64,000 nt of DNA from Bergeyella porcorum (GTDB lineage: Bacteria; Bacteroidota; Bacteroidia; Flavobacteriales; Weeksellaceae). The translations under genes and the position numbers were made by a program. Of this stretch, positions 16,423 to 25,499 are shown piece by piece. Positions within the stretch are counted from its first letter, which is position 1; every line of letters starts with the position of its first letter. A model generated the notes under the pieces. The model was not told the DNA's origin. It was given only the letters and a program-made list of their open reading frames with translations, and searched no databases. The stretch spans positions 248,001 through 312,000 of the forward strand of contig NZ_JBHMFD010000007.1 in assembly GCF_042427575.1 (NCBI RefSeq), given 5' to 3'.

Positions 16423-18540
16423 TCTCCTCAAAAGCTCTTCCAAAACTTCGCATACGGATTTTGGGATATTGGTGCCAGGTCCGAAGATAAAATCTGCTCC
16501 GTTGGCATAGAGAAAATCATAATCCTGCTGAGGAATAACACCCCCTACTACAATCATAATATCATCTGCTCCCAATTTTTTCAGTTCTTCTACTACTTGG
16601 GGAACTAAAGTTTTATGTCCTGCCGCTAACGAGGAAACGCCAAGGATATGCACATCGTTTTCCACCGCTTGCTTAGCAACTTCCTCGGGGGTTTGGAAGA
16701 GAGGAGCTACATCTACATCAAAGCCGATATCCGCATAGGCTGTTGCCACTACTTTCGCACCGCGGTCGTGTCCGTCTTGTCCCATTTTGGCCACCATAAT
16801 TCTCGGTCGGCGACCTTCGTTTTCCTCAAACTGCTGAGCCATTGCCGTGGCTTTTGCGAAGTATTCATTTTTGCTGGCATTCATAGCGTAAACTCCTTGT
16901 ATGGTTCGTATATTGGCTTTGTATCGTCCGAAAGATTCTTCCATAGCATCGCTCATTTCTCCTAAAGTAACTCTCCTTCTGGCGGCCTCTATACAGAGTG
17001 CTAATAAGTTACCTTTACCTGTTTTGGCACATTCTCGGATTTGGGAAAGAATGTCTTCCACTTTTGTAGCATCTCTTTCAGATTTTATTTTTTCTAAGCG
17101 TTCTATTTGTTTTCTGCGAACCTCCGTATTATCTATATCTAAAATCTCAAAATCAGGTTGTTTTAAGCTGGATTTAAAGGAATTAACTCCGATGATGAAC
17201 TCCTCGCCGCTGTCTATTTTGGCTTGTTTTTTCGCGGCAGCTTCTTCTATCCTCATTTTCGGGATTCCAGCTTCTATAGCTTTAGTCATACCGCCTTCTT
17301 TTTCCACTTCATCGATGTATTTCATCGCTTCGTCAATCATTTGTTGGGTCAGAGATTCTATCAAATAGCTACCGCCCATAGGATCTACCACATTGCAAAT
17401 ACCGCTTTCTTGTTGTAGGATGATTTGGGTATTTCTGGCAATTTTTGCAGAGTAGTCGGTTGGGAGGGCAATGGCTTCATCTAAGGCATTGGTATGGAGG
17501 GATTGCGTTCCGCCTAAGGCTGAAGATAACGCTTCTATAGCGGTTCTAGTGATGTTATTGAATGGCTCTTGCTCGGTGAGCGACCAGCCTGAAGTTTGAG
17601 AATGGGTTCTAAGAGCTAATGATTTAGGGTTTTTCGGATTGAATTGTGTTAAAAGATTGGCCCAAATATACCGTGCAGCTCTCATTTTGGCAATTTCCAT
17701 AAAGTGATTCATCCCGATTGCCCAGAAAAATGAAAGTCTTGGAGCGAAATCATCAATGTTCATTCCTGCCTTGATGCCCGTGCGGACATATTCTAGCCCA
17801 TCGGCAAGGGTATAGGCCATCTCTAAAACTGGCGTAGCACCTGCCTCTTGCATATGATATCCTGAGATGGAAATGGAGTTGAATTTTGGAATGTTTTGCG
17901 AAGTGTACTCAAAAATATCGGCAATGATTTTCATTGATGGCGTAGGCGGATAGATGTAGGTGTTTCTCACCATAAACTCCTTTAGGATATCATTCTGAAT
18001 GGTGCCTGAAAGTTGGTTTTGAGCAACGCCTTGCTCTTCTGCTGCAACGATGTAGAAGGCTAAAATAGGAAGTACTGCACCGTTCATTGTCATAGATACG
18101 GAAATTTGATCGAGAGGAATTTGATCGAACAAAATTTTCATATCCTCTACGGAATCAATGGCAACGCCCGCTTTCCCCACATCGCCTACTACACGAGGGT
18201 GGTCAGAATCATAGCCTCTGTGTGTGGCTAAGTCAAACGCTACGGAAAGTCCCTTTTGTCCAGCGGCGAGATTTCTTCTGTAAAAGGCATTGGATTCCTC
18301 GGCAGTAGAAAATCCTGCATACTGACGGATGGTCCAAGGTTTTTGCACATACATTGTAGAATAAGGGCCTCTAAGGTATGGAGCGATGCCAGCACTGCTG
18401 TTTGCAATCTCTTCGTTTTTAATGTCCTCTTTGGTGTATGAAGATTTTAGGTTTATCCCATCTTTTTCAAAGAAATAGGGGGTTACCTCGCTGGACGAAA
18501 TATTAAAATTTGGTTTTTTATTTTTGATTTCTATACGCAT
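16417..18540 (-). CDS. mutB: Methylmalonyl-CoA mutase, catalytic (large) subunit
   Basis: A 707-residue B12-dependent mutase interconverting succinyl-CoA and methylmalonyl-CoA. The N-terminal TIM-barrel half includes GPYSTMYVQKPWTIRQYAGF, the CoA/substrate-site AFDLATHRGYDSDHP and the RTHSQTSGWSLTEQEP block. The C-terminal cobalamin-binding domain has the axial-ligand motif GQDGHDRGAKV near residue 595, followed by LFQTPEEVAKQA and VSSLAAGHKTL. ATG at 18540 (MRIEIKNKKPNF) is preferred to the upstream alternative at 18561. meaB follows directly. No small-subunit gene (mutA/scpB) is adjacent. In this group the enzyme may serve propionate metabolism. Confidence 0.95.
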   Translation of the reverse strand: MRIEIKNKKPNFNISSSEVTPYFFEKDGINLKSSYTKEDIKNEEIANSSAGIAPYLRGPYSTMYVQKPWTIRQYAGFSTAEESNAFYRRNLAAGQKGLSVAFDLATHRGYDSDHPRVVGDVGKAGVAIDSVEDMKILFDQIPLDQISVSMTMNGAVLPILAFYIVAAEEQGVAQNQLSGTIQNDILKEFMVRNTYIYPPTPSMKIIADIFEYTSQNIPKFNSISISGYHMQEAGATPVLEMAYTLADGLEYVRTGIKAGMNIDDFAPRLSFFWAIGMNHFMEIAKMRAARYIWANLLTQFNPKNPKSLALRTHSQTSGWSLTEQEPFNNITRTAIEALSSALGGTQSLHTNALDEAIALPTDYSAKIARNTQIILQQESGICNVVDPMGGSYLIESLTQQMIDEAMKYIDEVEKEGGMTKAIEAGIPKMRIEEAAAKKQAKIDSGEEFIIGVNSFKSSLKQPDFEILDIDNTEVRRKQIERLEKIKSERDATKVEDILSQIRECAKTGKGNLLALCIEAARRRVTLGEMSDAMEESFGRYKANIRTIQGVYAMNASKNEYFAKATAMAQQFEENEGRRPRIMVAKMGQDGHDRGAKVVATAYADIGFDVDVAPLFQTPEEVAKQAVENDVHILGVSSLAAGHKTLVPQVVEELKKLGADDIMIVVGGVIPQQDYDFLYANGADFIFGPGTNIPKSVCEVLEELLRRG

Positions 18541-18608
18541 AACCTTGGATATTTTTAGCAAGGGTAAAGTTACGATTTTTAGAGAAAAACATCAACGGAT
18601 AAGATAAA

Positions 18609-18642
18609 AAAACAACCGCTCCAAAAATCTTGAAGCGGCTGA
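18609..18642 (-). terminator. Terminator of ppk2
   Basis: On the minus strand the stem AGCCGCTTC / GGAGCGGTT with a 9-base loop runs into a T run. It separates ppk2 from mutB. Confidence 0.75.
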
Positions 18643-18648
18643 GGTGTT

Positions 18649-19788
18649 TTATCCTTCGAACATAAAGCCTTCTCCTTGTTCGTAGATGACATTGGAACGG
18701 CCTACAATGAGTGGGTCTATTTTGTTGATTTTATCTGTATCCTTATTGTGGTAAGGCACTTTGTGTAGAATGTATCGCATTGCATTGAGACGGGCTCTTT
18801 TCTTGCAATTGGATTTTACTACCGTCCAAGGAGCATCTGAAGTGTCTGTATAGAAGAACATTTTTTCTTTTGCCTTAGTATAATCGTCCCATTTATCTAG
18901 GGAGGCTTTATCTACTGGGGAGAGTTTCCATTGTTTTAATGGGTGAGTTTCTCTGTCTTTAAAGCGTCTTTTTTGTTCTTCTTGGCTTACAGAAAACCAA
19001 AATTTAATCAGGGTAATGCCACTTCTTACGAGGTTTCTTTCAAACTCTGGAGCTTGTCTCATAAATTCTAAATATTCATCTTCTGTACAGAAATTCATCA
19101 CGCGTTCTACGCCTGCACGGTTGTACCAAGATCTATCAAATAGCACGATTTCGCCTTTCGTAGGCAAATGTTTCACATAGCGTTGGAAATACCATTGTCC
19201 TTTTTCTTCTTCAGTTGGTTTTTCTAGGGCAACCACTCTTGCACCACGAGGATTGAGGTGCTCCATTACCCTTTTGATGGTACCTCCTTTTCCTGCGGCA
19301 TCTCTCCCTTCGAAGAGAATCACTAGGCGTGCTCCAGTTTCCTTTACCCAAGCCTGGAGTTTAAGAAGTTCTACTTGCAAATCGTATTTTTGTTTCTCGT
19401 AGTTTTTACGAGACATTAGATTTTTGTAAGGATAACCGCCATCTTGCCAATTTTCTACCAGCTCATCATCGGGATGCACTTTTGCTGGTTTCTCTGCAAT
19501 TTCCTGTTTTAGAAGTTCCAAAATCAATTCTTTTTCTTCTTCAGGGAAGTTTTCTAGATAATCTTTGGCAACTTGTTTTAGATTTTTACCTTCTTTCAGT
19601 CTTCTATCCAACGATGCTGATTCAGAACCTATTTTAGCACGAATCTTTCGGTTCACGGTATTGGCTTTTGTTTCCTCTTCGTTTTTGCCAGAAATCACAT
19701 CGCCTTTACTTACTGGTTTTGGAGCTTTGTTTTCTAGGATTGTCTTGTCGTTCACTTCTGTTTTTTTAGAATTAGTGGTTTTTCTCAT
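18649..19788 (-). CDS. ppk2: Polyphosphate kinase 2
   Basis: A 379-residue PPK2-family enzyme that transfers phosphate between polyphosphate and nucleotides. Walker A is GRDAAGKGG at residues 161-169. The Walker B/lid region is DRSWYNRAGVERV from residue 218, followed by FWFSVSQEEQKRRFKDRETHPLK and the SPVDKASLDKWDDYTKAKEKM segment. The catalytic domain is of the usual size. An N-terminal Lys/Glu-rich tail of about 100 residues precedes it and looks disordered, so the protein is longer than minimal PPK2. Substrate class (NMP or NDP) cannot be told from sequence alone. Confidence 0.92.
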   Translation of the reverse strand: MRKTTNSKKTEVNDKTILENKAPKPVSKGDVISGKNEEETKANTVNRKIRAKIGSESASLDRRLKEGKNLKQVAKDYLENFPEEEKELILELLKQEIAEKPAKVHPDDELVENWQDGGYPYKNLMSRKNYEKQKYDLQVELLKLQAWVKETGARLVILFEGRDAAGKGGTIKRVMEHLNPRGARVVALEKPTEEEKGQWYFQRYVKHLPTKGEIVLFDRSWYNRAGVERVMNFCTEDEYLEFMRQAPEFERNLVRSGITLIKFWFSVSQEEQKRRFKDRETHPLKQWKLSPVDKASLDKWDDYTKAKEKMFFYTDTSDAPWTVVKSNCKKRARLNAMRYILHKVPYHNKDTDKINKIDPLIVGRSNVIYEQGEGFMFEG

Positions 19789-19888
19789 TAGATTTAAATT
19801 TGGTATGAAGATACGATATTTTTTTTAATTAATCACCAAGAAAGCGTATGATAAAAATAAGGCGTTCAGTTTATTGGAAGTTTTATGA

Positions 19889-19926
19889 TAAAAAAAACTG
19901 CTGATTTTACAATCAACAGTTTTTGT
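19889..19926 (-). terminator. Terminator of the surface lipoprotein gene
   Basis: The minus-strand stem AAAACTGTTGATT / AATCAGCAGTTTT, with one mismatch, is followed by a T run 19 bases after the stop. Confidence 0.7.
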
Positions 19927-19944
19927 ATGTTTAAAACAAATCTT

Positions 19945-21510
19945 TTAGTTGGTAGATTGCGTATAAGAAGAACTTCCTGTGGTGAATGTTTTGGAAAGAG
20001 TTCCACCATTATAAGTTCCAGAAGTGTACAAGCCATTGAAGCTTTCGCCATTGCTTACGCTACCGCCTTTGTAAACGCTGTAAGTGGTACTCTTGCTCAG
20101 ATTTGGTGTAGAAATCAAAATATTAGAATAAGCTGCTGGAGCTAAGAAGGTAATCACTTCTTTACTGTTGCTATCCTGTAGATTGATAATCTGATTAGCA
20201 CTTCCACTTCCTAATAAAACCACAGGTTGTGTGGATGCAGATGGAGAAGTAGGCGTAGCACCAGGAGTGATGCCTACCACGATACCGCCAGAGATATTAA
20301 AGGTATTTCTATCAGAATCTAAGCTGGTTTCTGGAGATGCTGCGGTGCTCACAGCAACCAAAATACCGCCCGTAATGTACATTGTACCATTAGAATCCAC
20401 GGCATCGTTTCCTGTGACATAAGCATAGGTTTTACCACCATTAATGTTTACAGAAGATTCTCCATTGATGGCATCATCGGTTACATTTAAAGTTAAAGTT
20501 CCTCCATTGATGTTCACTGTTCCGTGGTTGGATTCAATCCCCTCTGTTTCGGCAGAAGAAGAGGACGCTGTGATATTGATGGTACCACCGTTAATGATAG
20601 TACTGTATGCCGTTGTGTTAGACTGTGAATCTGAAACATATTGGTTTGACATTCCTGCACTTCCAGATGTGGTGATATTAATTGTTCCATCGTTTACGAT
20701 GAGGTAACCCGTTAATACCGAAACACCTTTAGAATAAGAAGTGGTAGGAGTGGTAGTGATGTTCAAAGTTCCGCCATCCATCACGAAAAGAGTTCCTGCT
20801 TGGATACCATCATTTACCGCAGCGGTAATGTTAAGCGTTGTATCTGTAACACGCACTTTTGCAGCGGCTTGAATAGCATCTGCAACTTTGCCTGCAACAG
20901 AAAGCGTTCCAGAACCCGAAAATAACAAACTTCCTGCACTGTACAAAGCCGCTGCTGAGCTTACTGTATCGGTTAAGGTATTGGTAGTTCCACTCGGTAC
21001 ATCTACAAAAGCTTTCACTGCTGAAGCGATATTGATGGCAGGCCCATTAGCATTGGTGATATTAGCACCATTGAGGGTAAGCTTAAACTGATTGTCACTA
21101 GCGATGTTTAATGCCCCATTTGTAGTTGTTCCTGATACCACATAATTAACACCTGAAGCCGAAGAAGTGATATTAACCGTTCCGTTGCTCACAGAAGTGG
21201 AAACTCCTGAAACCGTACCACTCACAGTAGCTGTTGTTCCTGAAAAGGCAATGGTGATGGTATTGGTGAAACTATTGTTTGCAATGTTATCCGTAGTATC
21301 TGCTCCCGTTGCTGTAAGTCCTACTGTGGCAGAACTTGCAGCAGAAGTACTGGTAATGGAAACGCCACTTGTAGTAGTGTCTGTGCCAGAAGTAGTTGTT
21401 GTACTATCATCATCTCTACAGCTGGTAAGGAATATCAAAGGTAGAGCCGCCATTCCTAATACTGTTTTTCTTAGGAAAACTTGAATGGAAAATGAATTTT
21501 TTCTCATCAT
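19945..21510 (-). CDS. Surface lipoprotein with repetitive beta-helix carbohydrate-binding domain
   Basis: A 521-residue lipoprotein (LPLIFLTSCRDDD, Cys near residue 31). The Cys is followed by Arg-Asp-Asp-Asp, an acidic patch like the flavobacterial signal that sends lipoproteins to the outer leaflet. A Ser/Thr linker (about residues 35-60) leads to imperfect repeats of the type GGTLNITxxx, NDGTINITTSG, NGGTINITAS, NGGTLTLNVTDDAINGE. They are rich in Asn, Gly and Thr, typical of a right-handed parallel beta-helix and of the DUF4353 carbohydrate-binding family. Ligand unknown. The low-complexity composition produces long antisense frames that are not genes. Confidence 0.82.
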   Translation of the reverse strand: MMRKNSFSIQVFLRKTVLGMAALPLIFLTSCRDDDSTTTTSGTDTTTSGVSITSTSAASSATVGLTATGADTTDNIANNSFTNTITIAFSGTTATVSGTVSGVSTSVSNGTVNITSSASGVNYVVSGTTTNGALNIASDNQFKLTLNGANITNANGPAINIASAVKAFVDVPSGTTNTLTDTVSSAAALYSAGSLLFSGSGTLSVAGKVADAIQAAAKVRVTDTTLNITAAVNDGIQAGTLFVMDGGTLNITTTPTTSYSKGVSVLTGYLIVNDGTINITTSGSAGMSNQYVSDSQSNTTAYSTIINGGTINITASSSSAETEGIESNHGTVNINGGTLTLNVTDDAINGESSVNINGGKTYAYVTGNDAVDSNGTMYITGGILVAVSTAASPETSLDSDRNTFNISGGIVVGITPGATPTSPSASTQPVVLLGSGSANQIINLQDSNSKEVITFLAPAAYSNILISTPNLSKSTTYSVYKGGSVSNGESFNGLYTSGTYNGGTLSKTFTTGSSSYTQSTN

Positions 21511-21611
21511 CTTATTGTTTTAAATTGTTAAGTAAGTGTATATAAGATATCGAAACGGGAAATGTTACCTTTTAGTGTTTTTTGATGGTATAAAATGTGT
21601 CATAAAAATAA

Positions 21612-21648
21612 AAAAAGCGAAATTTTAACAAATTTTAAAACTTCGCCT
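21612..21648 (-). terminator. Terminator of prfA
   Basis: The minus-strand inverted repeat GCGAAGTTTTAA / TTAAAATTTCGC, with one mismatch, is followed by seven T, about 26 bases after the prfA stop. Confidence 0.75.
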
Positions 21649-21673
21649 TGGTATATTGATTTTTTTTTAAATA

Positions 21674-22759
21674 TTAATAATTTTCCTCTTCGCCCTTCAT
21701 TTTTTCAGCATTTTCAGCCATTATTACCGCATCTATCATCTCTTGGATGTCACCATTCATATAGGCATCAAGGTTGTAAATGGATTTATTGATTCTATGG
21801 TCGGTAACGCGTCCTTGTGGGTAATTATAGGTTTTAATCTTGGCTGAACGGTCTCCTGTAGAGACCATCGTTTTTCTTTGAGCAGCAATATCGCCTACCA
21901 CTTCCTGAAGCTTGATATCGTAAAGCTTTGCACGAAGCATTTCCATTGCTAGTTCTCTGTTTGCCAATTGAGAACGTGCTTGCTGGCAAACTACCACAAT
22001 TCCCGAAGGTTTATGCGTGAGCTGAACTTTGGTTTCTACTTTGTTTACATTCTGTCCTCCAGCACCTCCTGAACGAGAAGTTTGCATTTCGATATCCGCA
22101 GGATTGATTTCCACATCTACCTCTTCTGCCTCTGGCAATACGGCAACGGTAATGGCAGAGGTATGAACACGCCCCTGAGATTCGGTTTCAGGGACACGCT
22201 GTACACGATGCACGCCAGATTCAAATTTCATAATGCCATACACACCATCGCCTTCTACTTTCATAATGAGTTCCTTATAGCCTTTTGATGCTTCGTTGGA
22301 ATCGGTGACCTCGTGTCGCCAGCCTTTGGTTTTAAAGTACATTGTGTACATTCTATAGATGTCTTCCACAAAGATGGCTGCTTCGTCTCCACCAGTTCCT
22401 GCACGGAGTTCTACAATGACATTTTTGTCATCTGCAGGGTCTTTCGGAATCAAAAGTACTTTCAAATCCTCTTCCAGAGCAGGGATTTTATCAATAGCTT
22501 CCTGTTTTTCCATTTTAGCCAAATCTACCAAGTCTTTATCCGAGCCATCGGCAATGATTTCGTCGGATTCGGTAATGGTATCCAAAGCGGATTTGTATTC
22601 ATCATACACTTTTACGATTTTTCCGAGGTCGCTGTACTCTTTGTTGAGCTGACCGTATTTTTTTTGGTCAGAGATAACATCGGGCTGTATGATGAGGTCT
22701 GCTACTTCGTTGTAGCGTTGCTTAATGGCTTCTAATTTAGGAATTAAAGATTTAGACAT
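21674..22759 (-). CDS. prfA: Peptide chain release factor 1
   Basis: A 361-residue class-I release factor reading UAA and UAG. The stop-codon recognition tripeptide is PET at residues 190-192 in VQRVPETESQGRVHTSA, the RF1 form of PxT. The peptidyl-tRNA hydrolysis motif GGQ is at 234-236 in SGGAGGQNVNKVET. The N-terminal coiled-coil domain and full family length are present. It is a single gene with its own terminator, and the neighbouring genes are unrelated to translation. Confidence 0.97.
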   Translation of the reverse strand: MSKSLIPKLEAIKQRYNEVADLIIQPDVISDQKKYGQLNKEYSDLGKIVKVYDEYKSALDTITESDEIIADGSDKDLVDLAKMEKQEAIDKIPALEEDLKVLLIPKDPADDKNVIVELRAGTGGDEAAIFVEDIYRMYTMYFKTKGWRHEVTDSNEASKGYKELIMKVEGDGVYGIMKFESGVHRVQRVPETESQGRVHTSAITVAVLPEAEEVDVEINPADIEMQTSRSGGAGGQNVNKVETKVQLTHKPSGIVVVCQQARSQLANRELAMEMLRAKLYDIKLQEVVGDIAAQRKTMVSTGDRSAKIKTYNYPQGRVTDHRINKSIYNLDAYMNGDIQEMIDAVIMAENAEKMKGEEENY

Positions 22760-22822
22760 TGTCGTAATTTTGAGGGTGCAAAGATAGGGAAAACTTATCA
22801 GAAGATGAAAAGGGAATTACCC

Positions 22823-22850
22823 AAAAAACCACCCTAAAAATAGAGTGGTT
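22823..22850 (-). terminator. Terminator of the His-tail membrane protein gene
   Basis: The minus-strand stem AACCACTCTA / TAGGGTGGTT, with a short T loop and one wobble, is followed by a T run. Confidence 0.65.
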
Positions 22851-22920
22851 GGGATATATATAGTTTTGCTTTGTGATTGCTTTTCCCAAGGATTCGTGAG
22901 GGAAAGCAATGACACCACAA

Positions 22921-23193
22921 TTAGTGATGACCGTGATGAACGAAAGGTCCGTTGCCTTTAGGGTTGTTATAGATAACCTCTACACCTTGCTCCGGAAGTG
23001 TTTTTCTACGAACATCTTCTGGATTAAAAGGTTTGGTTTTTCCGTAATATTCAGCAAGCCCTTGCGTAAGCCACATAGGGATTACTACACCAAAGAACAT
23101 AAAAATACACCAAAATCCTACAAGGAACATTACTAAGAAGAATACGAACCATAGAAATTGGTAAAAAGGCCAAAGTGCTAATACTGTCAACAT
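22921..23193 (-). CDS. Small membrane protein with His-rich C-terminus
   Basis: A 90-residue protein not assigned to a family. The N-terminal half is strongly hydrophobic and aromatic (about residues 1-45, probably two helices: WPFYQFLWFVFFLVMFLVGF and CIFMFFGVVIPMW). The soluble tail contains YYGKTKPFNPEDVRRKTLPEQG and ends HHGHH. The His cluster could bind a metal, but that is only a possibility. It is transcribed alone with a terminator downstream. Confidence 0.62.
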   Translation of the reverse strand: MLTVLALWPFYQFLWFVFFLVMFLVGFWCIFMFFGVVIPMWLTQGLAEYYGKTKPFNPEDVRRKTLPEQGVEVIYNNPKGNGPFVHHGHH

Positions 23194-23335
23194 TGTTCAA
23201 TTATTTTGAGAGCAAAAATAATATATTTTCGTAATACTACAAAAAATTTCTCGCAGTATTCTGTGATTTAGGTGCAGTATTTTGTAATTTAAATTGAATC
23301 TAAAAGGATTTTTTGCTTTTGAGAGTCAAAAAAAA

Positions 23336-25498
23336 CTAAAACCAATGTCCTAAAATAACACTGAAAATTCCCGGATTTTTATTGAATGATTTGCTATAAT
23401 TGATTTTTACCTGCCCAAATGGCGACTTGTAGCCCAGCGTAAGCCCAGCTGAGGAATAGCGGTATTTTACAAACTCCTCATTGTTTAGATTTTCAAAAAT
23501 GGTAGCAAAATGCACAGAAGGAATCGCATAAAGGTTTTTCATAAATCTAATCTGAAACAGATTGCTAACTTCTGCAATGTTTCGCCCTCGCTCTTGCCCC
23601 AGATGATAACCTGCAAATCGAGTGAAATTGGGTAAATTTTGTTCAAAAATCCCACCAAGATGATATAGGTAAAAAGGACTCACCTCTTCCCCGAAAGTAA
23701 CACCACCAGAAACCCTCAGTCTATTGGTGATTCTATTGGAAATAGGCATATTAATCCCTGTTTCTATCTTTACTTGTACAGTATTTTGCGTATCGCTATT
23801 AGAAAGTAAATCCAGCAGTTTGCCTTCTGCATAGAGAAAAACACCTCTCGTAGGGAAATTTTTATCATCTTGTGTATCACTTTTGATAAAGGCATAAGGG
23901 TTGATAAAATTTTTACTGCTAGGAATGTCTATCGTTTGGCTTTTGCTTTTGAAATAATCGTGGCTAATTCCCGCTCCTATGGCGTAGCGGTCTCGCCAAG
24001 TAGATTGTATAAAGGCTTCATTTCTTAGCCAAATCCAGTTTTCTTTAATCTCGCCACTTCTATTGAGCAAATCAAAAGACATTCTCGAAGCATAAACACC
24101 AAACCCTGGGATATAGCCATTATCTATAAAATAATTAAAATAATATCTAGGCTTATCTCCCACGATTAGGTCTAAAGAAATAATGGAGTTACGGAAGAAT
24201 AAGCGTTTTATTGTAGCATTGAGCAAAAGACCTGTTTTGAAAATTTCATCATAATGCAATCCAAATTTTAGAAAAAATCGAGATTCATCTTCAGTCACAT
24301 TGAGCTTGAGGAGATTGCCTTCCTCTTGCCGAACGATATCATAATTGATGAGCGTGAAGTTATTAGTAGCATAGAGCTTGTCAATCATTTTATTGATGGA
24401 ACCATAGGTCTGAAGGGAAGGAAGTTCCAGATTCATTTTTCCCTGAATATAATTTTTTCCAAAAATAAAATTGTTTTCTACCTCAAAGCGGTCTATTTTA
24501 TAAACATTAGAAAAAACCGAGTTGATAGGCGCTCGCAATGCTTGATGCTCGCGTTGGGGAAGCTGGCTGAAGACTTCTACATATTTCTGTGCTTCCTCGT
24601 AGCCAGATTTTAGGATTTTTTCCTTATCGCCATAGCTAGTAGCTGATAGACCTTTAAGGTTGGGCTTTACATTGATGTCTGTAAACTCATATTGTCTATG
24701 GGTTTCTTTCTGGATATTAAAATCAATGACTTGGTTGAGAATAGCAATAAGAGAGGTGAGGTTTTCTCTTTTCTCCAAACCTTGATTCAAATCTACCCCG
24801 ATGACAATGCCTATCCCTTTCTCTTTTAGTGGTTTGGAAGGATAGTTTACCGTCATTGCTCCATCTATATAAAGGCTGTCGCCTATCTTCACGGGGTCCA
24901 TCAGTGAAGGAAAAGCAGAGCTCGCCATAATGGCACTCACCAGATCGCCTTTCTCAAAGATTTCCATCTTTCCACTTTCCAGATTGGTCGCCACGCACAT
25001 AAAGGGAATGGGCAACTTGGAAAAATCATCTATATTGGATACATTTTTGAATAACTCTTTCAGCATATAAATGTTTTTTTGCCCTGTAGAAATAGCCTTG
25101 GGCAGCACATTGATTTTACCATCTTTTATCGGAACCGTAAGAAGGTATTTGTCATTGTTTTTACTGAAAAATGAGGTCTCTTGCCTTGTTTTTTCATTGG
25201 CAATAATGGAATAGAAATCTGTGTTTAAAACTATTTTTTCAATCTCATTGGCAGTATATCCAGAAGCGTAAAGCCCACCAACGATGGCTCCCATACTGGT
25301 CCCCGCAATATAATCCACCTTCACACCGAGAGAATCCAGCACCTTGAGTACACCTATATGGGCAAATCCCTTGGCACCACCACCCGCTAAAGACAATCCT
25401 ATCTTCGGCTTAGGGGGAACGCTAAAGCCTTCCTTTACCTGAGACTGAAAGGGCAAAAAAAGGATAAGAAATCCTAAAAAAGCAAAATATTTTTTCAT
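23336..25498 (-). CDS. Patatin-like phospholipase fused to an outer-membrane barrel
   Basis: A 720-residue exported protein (hydrophobic signal, residues 1-20). The patatin domain (about 30-310) has the oxyanion loop GGGAKG at 39-44, nucleophile Ser68 in GTSMG and catalytic Asp212 in IDGAMTVNYPS. A POTRA-like linker leads into a C-terminal Omp85/BamA-type barrel ending in SVILGHWF. This matches PlpD, a type Vd self-transporting lipase. The gene ends one base before murF-alr, which lies upstream on the same strand, so cotranscription is likely. Confidence 0.9.
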   Translation of the reverse strand: MKKYFAFLGFLILFLPFQSQVKEGFSVPPKPKIGLSLAGGGAKGFAHIGVLKVLDSLGVKVDYIAGTSMGAIVGGLYASGYTANEIEKIVLNTDFYSIIANEKTRQETSFFSKNNDKYLLTVPIKDGKINVLPKAISTGQKNIYMLKELFKNVSNIDDFSKLPIPFMCVATNLESGKMEIFEKGDLVSAIMASSAFPSLMDPVKIGDSLYIDGAMTVNYPSKPLKEKGIGIVIGVDLNQGLEKRENLTSLIAILNQVIDFNIQKETHRQYEFTDINVKPNLKGLSATSYGDKEKILKSGYEEAQKYVEVFSQLPQREHQALRAPINSVFSNVYKIDRFEVENNFIFGKNYIQGKMNLELPSLQTYGSINKMIDKLYATNNFTLINYDIVRQEEGNLLKLNVTEDESRFFLKFGLHYDEIFKTGLLLNATIKRLFFRNSIISLDLIVGDKPRYYFNYFIDNGYIPGFGVYASRMSFDLLNRSGEIKENWIWLRNEAFIQSTWRDRYAIGAGISHDYFKSKSQTIDIPSSKNFINPYAFIKSDTQDDKNFPTRGVFLYAEGKLLDLLSNSDTQNTVQVKIETGINMPISNRITNRLRVSGGVTFGEEVSPFYLYHLGGIFEQNLPNFTRFAGYHLGQERGRNIAEVSNLFQIRFMKNLYAIPSVHFATIFENLNNEEFVKYRYSSAGLTLGYKSPFGQVKINYSKSFNKNPGIFSVILGHWF

Positions 25499-25499
25499 A

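Noticed and set aside
20231..21484. Several plus-strand frames opposite the repetitive surface lipoprotein
   Set aside because: They are produced by the Thr/Ser/Gly-rich codon bias of the minus-strand gene and show no domain, start or promoter signals.
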